From positions 83,617,679 to 83,681,678 of the forward strand of contig OX638134.1 in assembly GCA_951804985.1 (NCBI GenBank): 64,000 nucleotides of DNA. Reading direction: 5' to 3'. The notes beneath the pieces were generated by a model. It saw only the letters and a list, made by a program, of their open reading frames with translations, was not told the origin of the DNA and ran no database searches. Positions within the stretch are counted from its first letter, which is position 1; each line of letters opens with the position of its first letter. This stretch comes from Dryomyza anilis (taxonomy: Eukaryota; Arthropoda; Insecta; Diptera; Dryomyzidae). Below, piece after piece: positions 58,541 to 64,000 of this stretch. A program made the position numbers and the translations under genes.

Positions 58541-60255
58541 AAAAATGAAAATCATCTGCTTCCGATTTTGTTCTTTTAATTGTGAAATATATTACTATAA
58601 TTCATAGTTAATTTACCTTAAATACCCTATTAATTTAGTTAACTTGTTTAATAAAATTTTCTAGCACGAACCCAAATGCTGGGGGTCCTTGAACCCAGTC
58701 AACAAAACGCTCAACTCAAGCGTGCAGCCAACATTCAAAATACTTAATTGAGTTGCCAAAAATTAGTGGTTGGTTTGAAAAACAACTAAACTGCGGCACA
58801 ATTATTAAATTATATGGCATAATATACAAATTAAGCGGCAAAGTAATTGACTTGAGTGCCTTGCTAAGTGTTTAGATACAAAGTAACTAGATACAAAATG
58901 TATCTATGAGTTAAAATATTAATTGTCTGCGTCAAAGACAAAAGAACAATGCAAAGTGGGTTCGCACAGTGTTCTTATTGTTGTTGCTATTGTTGTTGTA
59001 GGCGTCTTTAATAAGAGATATTTTACTTTAAGATTATGACAGATACTTGTTGTATCTGTGAGATACAACAAAGGGCCGCATGAAAACGTGACAAAGTTTT
59101 TCCACGAAAATTAGCCAAATGGCAAAATGCCGCAATTAAATTTACAAAATGATATTTTGTAAGGTTAATGCTAACATTCCTATTTTAAATAAAATTTTTT
59201 TGTCAAAACTGTATTTTTTGCAATGTAATTTATTCAACTAAAATTCAACTAATAAAATTTTTGATTTTTTATTATTTTAAAATGTTAAATCGTAAATATA
59301 AATCTAAAAAAAATCAAACTTTATTTGACGTTTCATCATTGATCTACTAAAACGAAACGCGGTCTCGCGTGCCTTCAGTCGCACCATAAAAATATCAATA
59401 AATTATTCTAAAACAATATTTGTCATTATTGGTTGTTGTTTGTTTGCTACAACCATATGCGCAGAGAGAAATTCTAATTTATTTTATTTGCGCTACTAAT
59501 TCAGGCATTTCATTAATTTAACATCTTTCACAATAGATTTTTTTGTATCTTATAGATACAGCTACCAGCAGTTGAAACGTGCTAGATATGTTCTACAGTA
59601 CACCCACCAGTATTTAAAACAAAAATTAATTGTTTTAAGTGTACAAACCTACTTTTTTTTATATACACCACAGAGTTTTATTATCTGCAGCACTTCTGTA
59701 ATACCCAAGTATCTTATAGATACAATTTTCTATTTCAACTTATAGGTTTTTGCTTTTTTTCATTTGATTTACATTTGTTAATGTTGTCACTACCATTTTC
59801 GGCGTACAATTCTAATAAATTTGTTGTTTTGCGCTACTAATTCATTCATTATAACTTTGCATTGTATCTAACAGATATTTATGTATCTAACAAATACTGC
59901 TATATATAACACGCTGTGCATTTTATATAGTTACAAACAAACACCTACTATAATTTTATAAAAATGTACGTTAACTTAATTATTTGCCGCATTGAACATA
60001 TAAAATATATGAAACGTATCTGTTTTGCCAGAAGTATCTAATAGTTTGATTTTTATAAATTTAAGCTTAAGTATCTGTTATGTTTTTTGCTCTTAAGCTC
60101 ACTTTGCAATTTTGAACATTTTGCTGTCGCGACAAATTCAAGTTCGTCTGACGTGTTGGCGTTCTTGGAGCCAGCGTTCTTAAGCCATGATCTTATGTGG
60201 GCCGATGCTTGGTCGGTTGGTTAGTTGTATCTACAAGATATCCTGCTTTAAATCA
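58541..60255. promoter_or_regulatory. Unique island with GTATCT-N3-AGATAC dyads (right part of the cluster)
   Basis: Perfect dyads at 59052-59066, 59545-59559 and 59709-59723, and one-mismatch dyads at 59864-59878 and 60227-60241. Sixteen of the AGATAC/GTATCT half-sites fall here. A ~320-bp diverged duplication (GCGCTACTAATTCA at about 59489 and 59831) accounts for two dyads. The rest have unrelated flanks. No gene is seen. Confidence 0.5.
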
Positions 60256-60263
60256 AATAGTTC

Positions 60264-62060
60264 CAGGGGCGGACTGATCATAAGAACTACTCGAACTACT
60301 CTCGATGGGCCGATCAATGAAAATATAAATTCATAAAAAATAAATAGCCATACAAATAGATTTACCTGAATTTGTGAAATCTAACAAAATTGTGAATACA
60401 TCTCTGGACTTCTAATTTACATAACTAATATAACCTTCTAGAGAATGATCTGTTTCTACTGAAACAATTTCGATGTACCAGATTTAAGAGACAGAAGAAT
60501 GGCGTAAGTTTTATGTGAAGGCCGACAAATACCCTACGGGAAATTCTATTAAACAGTCCTATGAAACCAACCCAACTTTAATACGATGTTGTCCTAGAAG
60601 GCGTGAATTGACTTCTCATAAAAACCATTAGACCTGTCACTCAATAGTTCTTCAATTGAGAATCGGATTAAACAGAAAAGTCTTCAATCGAGGAACAGTT
60701 CAGTGATAGATTAAAAGGTCTGTATGAGGTCGTAATTCTTATGGTTTCATATAAATCTGACAGAACTAGGACCAATTCATATAGTTCCATGTAGGGCGGC
60801 TATTTTTAAGAAATTGTCGAGAATCTATAACTTATATAATACAGGCAGAGATCGGAAATGCCCGTGTGCGTGCGCCCGCACATGCCCATTTCTTCATACA
60901 CTGACGAGCAATTTTGTTTTACGGAGACACTGCACTCGGGCATCACATTTTTTTTACAACACATCCCGTCGCAACGAGTGATGCTTTGCATTATTCTCGG
61001 TACCTGCCCTCGTGCGTGCTACGAAACTAAAAAGTGCAGCCCGCGCAGACGAGGAATGAAAAAATAGAGAAGCATATCGCGCAAGTGGTATGGTATTTAT
61101 TTCGCGGGGCAACTCCGTGCAACAGCGAAAACAGACTGCCCCTGGCAGCACGCGCATTTTTCACAGCCAGTAAATTTTATTGGCACTGTTTTACTTGACT
61201 GCGCAATGTTTTAATAATGTTTATATAAAACTATTGATAATACAGACAAGTTTGGCAATACTCCAATACACTTTTAATCGCAGTTTTATTTTGGTTTATA
61301 AAAATTGTATCTTTTAATTGTTCGTTGAACAGAAAAATAAATTTAACATGAAATCTTAATCAACATTTTTATTCAAATACAAAAATTATTATGTGCAAAA
61401 ATTTATTTTAATAAAAAAGCTACATTATAGGCTTCGAAAAATAATGTATATCCTCATTTGTAAAAATGTACACTAAGTTTAAACTTGCACTGAAAAACTT
61501 GTACTAAATTATACAATTTTTATAAACCAAATTAAAACTTCGATTAAAAGTGTATTTGAGTATTGCCAAACTTTTCTGTATTAACGATAGTTTTATTTAA
61601 AAATTCTTAAAACATTGCGCAGTATATTATAACAGTGCCGTGCTCATGCGCCACATAAGAATTTCATACCAGAAAAAATTAACTGGCTGTGAAAAACTGC
61701 CCCGCGTGCTGCCCGGGGCAGTCGGTTTTCGCTGTTGCACGGAGTTGCTCCGCGAAATAAATATCATAGCACTTGCGCGATATGCTTCTCTATTTTCTCA
61801 TTCCTCGTCTGCGCGGGCTGCACTTTTTAGTTTCGTAGCACGCACGAGGGCAGGTACCGAGAATAATGCAAAGCATCACTCGTTGCGACGGGATGTGTTG
61901 TAAAAAAAATGTGGTGCCCGAGTGCAGAGTATGCGTAAACAAATTTGCTTCTCATTTACTTAAGGGCGCGGGCGTGCGTGCAAATCCGAACTCTGAATAC
62001 AGGTTTAGATTTTTAAACTCGGAAAGTTAGATCAGCTGTTTTCATCCCAGTCCGCTCCTG
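60264..62060. mobile_element. Outer hAT-like nonautonomous element carrying a nested hAT-like element
   Basis: The left end CAGGGGCGGACTG and the reverse complement of the right end CAGGAGCGGACTG form 13-bp TIRs of the typical hAT 'CAGGGGCGGA' type. The flanks AATAGTTC (60256-60263) and AATAATTC (62061-62068) match 7/8, as an aged 8-bp target duplication. Without the inner element the length is about 640 bp and no transposase is encoded. The superfamily call rests on TIR and target-site length. Confidence 0.85.
60846..61995. mobile_element. Inner hAT-like foldback element, 1150 bp, perfect 8-bp target duplication
   Basis: Starts CAGAGATCGGA and ends TCCGAACTCTG. AATACAGG is repeated exactly at 60838-60845 and 61996-62003. 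The element is one giant inverted repeat: arms of about 470 bp pair with only a ~180-bp loop (about 61325-61500). The outer arms are markedly GC-richer than the window (CGTGTGCGTGCGCCCGCACA; GCCCTCGTGCGTGCTACGAA). ORFs in the arms (60858-61157, 61640-61903) are mirror images of each other and not a known protein. Confidence 0.93.
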
Positions 62061-62481
62061 AATAATTCTTGCACTCTCAGTAGCATAAGAGACATGAGTC
62101 AAAGGTTTATTGGTTGTTTTTTATTTATATTTCTTCTGTCATTTGATACCTATATTTTTGACAAGCAGAGGCGTTGATGGCTGTCTCGGCCATGTGTGTG
62201 GTTGCGCTGACCAATGTGGCAGTATTTGAAGTGCGTTTTTTAATAGATCATAAAATAAAAATATGTTTTAGGTCAGAAAATTTAAAAATAAAATATATTT
62301 AGAAAATACATTAAGGAACATTATATTTTATTACTCAAACATTTATTTAAGTACAATTGTAATATAGTAGAATTTCACTAATATTCAACGAAATTTATTA
62401 ATTAATTTTCTCATACTAAGAAAGCTAATATATTTCTCATTTTATAAAAAATATTTTATATTTGATGATAAATCTTTTTAT

Positions 62482-62640
62482 TACTACACTCAGAAAAAAC
62501 ATACCATACAATTAATAGTTTTTACTATTAAAATTAGTCAATAGGATATTTGTCCAATAAACTATTAACTCAATCGGTGAATCCTATTAAATACTTCAAA
62601 ATACTATAAAATGTATTTATTATATATATATTTTTTTTTA
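62482..62640. mobile_element. Incomplete CACYCAGAAAAAA MITE
   Basis: ACACTCAGAAAAAACATACC, followed by AATAGTTTTTACTATTAAAA and AGTCAATAGGAT, matches the left half of the element at 45826-46048. The right end is missing next to the SINE tail at 62641. Confidence 0.55.
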
Positions 62641-62954
62641 TATAATAATAATAATAGTTTGGCGCTACAGTCCTATATAGAACTTCGGCCGAGCTCTCTC
62701 ACCATTTTGAGCTGTGCGTGTTATATTTGTTCTCAAAGTGGTGGGACCTACAGTTTATTGCCGAATCCGAACGGCGGGTGAGAGCTTTTCATAGGCAATG
62801 TTTTACTCTCGTAGGTTTGCCATTTACTGCCGAGAGGTAGCGCGGTATAGAAAAATGTTTCTATGAAAAGATGTTGTTTGCCCCAGTCCAGGTTTGAACC
62901 GGGGACCTTTCGGCTCGCAGTCCAACGCACTAACCACTGAGCTACCGCGCCTAC
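62641..62954 (-). mobile_element. tRNA-derived SINE, copy 3
   Basis: Full-length minus-strand copy: GTAGGCGCGGTAGCTCAGTG head, B box GGTTTGAACC in plus orientation (GGTTCAAACC in SINE sense), and an (ATT)n tail seen as TAATAATAATAATAG at the left. No clear target duplication was found because the left flank is a T/A run. The 71-residue ORF over it is not a gene. Confidence 0.93.
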
Positions 62955-63295
62955 AAAATACATTACATGGACAAAAATGTTAAAATTATTTTTATGAACG
63001 CCAAGTATCCTCTTTAAAACATAACTTTCAAAAAATAAAAAATAAAATTATTTAATCGGGTAATTATAACTTTTTAACTAAAAGTCGTAATTTATTTTCT
63101 TAAATGGGGGTTTAAAAAAATACATGGCGCTAAATAACATGGCATAAAAATCATTTTTAGCATTTTTGTAATAACGTTTTTATTCATAATTTTTTTTTAA
63201 ATTTTTAATTACTTTTGCGTGTTTTTTTAATAAAACAAAAACGGTTTTGGATATCAATGAAATTCTCTATTCCTGTAAAAGTACGTTCGATGCCA

Positions 63296-63745
63296 TTATG
63301 TATGGAACTCGATTTCTTTTGCATGGCCACCACGGGCACGCTTGCAGAAGTCCAGACGCTGAACCCAATTTTCGACAGTTTTCAAGCATAAATCGGCCGA
63401 TACTGCTGCAATTTCACGTTCGATATTCGTTCGAAGTTCATCAATCGTCGCTGGCTTGTTGGCATAGACCATAGACTTGACGTTGCCCCACAGGAAATAG
63501 TCTAACGGCGTCAAATCGCACGACCGAGGCGGCCAATCGACTGGACCATTTCGTGACTCCGAATTTCGGTAGTAAATTTTAATAATTTCGACTTGTTGTT
63601 GGCTCGTATATCTATCCATCATGAAATGGCAAACCTTACTAAAGAGAAATGTCAAAAGAGCGGCAAAAAATATGGCGTCGTTTGTTGTCCCCGTTGCTCT
63701 ACTTTTGTAGCGTCCCTGTTGAGAAACCCTTTATCTTGGAAACAA
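63296..63745 (-). pseudogene. Internally deleted mariner-type transposase with right terminus
   Basis: The minus-strand frame of 119 residues starts with the usual N-terminus (DRYTSQQQVEIIKIYYRNSE). It then jumps directly to the C-terminal part: WPPRSCDLTPLDYFLWG, which holds the third catalytic-acid motif, and KTVENWVQRLDFCKRARGGH. The helix-turn-helix remainder and the first two catalytic acids are deleted, so it cannot transpose itself. The TIR (AAAGGGTTTCTCAACAGGGA in minus sense) ends near 63745. No matching left terminus was found, so that end may be truncated near 63240. The frame is still open across the junction. Confidence 0.88.
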
Positions 63746-64000
63746 ATAATTTCGCGCATAAAAGCAAATTTTTATTTTGTGGCGCAAGGTTTTCACCGTC
63801 TAATATCGAAAAGATAATTTAATTATTATCCTTTGTTGGAATTTAAAAAAAAATAAAAGAAGACCAAAATAATGGAAAATTGAAAAATTGGCTATATCTC
63901 AAAAACTAGAGCCAATTTGACAAAACTGATGCCATTTTCGGAATTAGCGCTACAAATGTATCGAATATTTGCTGTAATTTTTACTGCACCATTTTAAAAT
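63746..64000. other. AT-rich end of window, nothing recognised
   Basis: No repeat, exon or element end recognised in this short stretch. Confidence 0.4.

Noticed and set aside
60858..61903. Arg/Cys-rich ORFs in the two arms of the foldback element
   Set aside because: They are mirror images of one inverted repeat and match no transposase I know.
62599..62969. Target duplication for SINE copy 3 (AAAATACTAT versus AAAATACATT)
   Set aside because: The left candidate is about 40 bp from the tail and only partly matches; chance similarity in A/T-rich DNA is likely.

Overview
The window looks like AT-rich genomic DNA from a higher (brachyceran) fly, possibly a tephritid. This rests on spliced genes with short GT-AG introns, an insect R&R cuticle-protein domain, opa-type CAG/CAA repeats, mariner and hAT remnants, an I-like non-LTR retrotransposon with a TAA tail, and a tRNA-derived SINE. 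Species-level assignment is inference. There are no bacterial operons, ribosome-binding sites or CRISPR arrays.

Recognisable protein-coding genes are confined to the first 4.7 kb. On the minus strand, two exons (1185-1029 and 191-70) encode most of an R&R (chitin_bind_4) cuticular-protein domain and run off the left edge. On the plus strand, three exons (1787-2296, 4106-4274, 4331-4674) join in frame into a complete 340-residue protein. It resembles the TEX47/BLUF-like family, but only tentatively. Its 1.8 kb first intron is filled by a degenerate 15-16 bp tandem repeat. One further candidate exon, coding a possible membrane segment, lies at 15865-15973.

The other 59 kb is a gene-poor repeat landscape. 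About 14 kb is a 19-bp A/T-tract satellite in two sequence families and both orientations: 9.4-11.8, 12.7-14.1, 16.0-17.1, 27.1-29.8, 36.9-38.1, 50.6-52.3, 53.2-55.0 and 56.9-58.5 kb. One array has a 512-bp higher-order repeat. Transposable elements are scattered between the arrays. Several have boundaries confirmed by target-site duplications: a LINE (13 bp), two SINEs (14 bp each), a foldback element (8 bp, 7/8), a nested pair of hAT-like elements (8 bp perfect inside 8 bp 7/8), and a MITE inside a dead LINE (3 bp). Other MITEs, hairpin elements and a three-copy unclassified repeat fill much of the rest.

The most interesting unexplained signal is a dyad motif, GTATCT-N3-AGATAC, concentrated at 55.1-60.3 kb: five perfect copies, three with one mismatch, and 23 half-sites. 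It looks like a dimeric protein-binding site in a cis-regulatory region and is not accounted for by the transposons or satellites.
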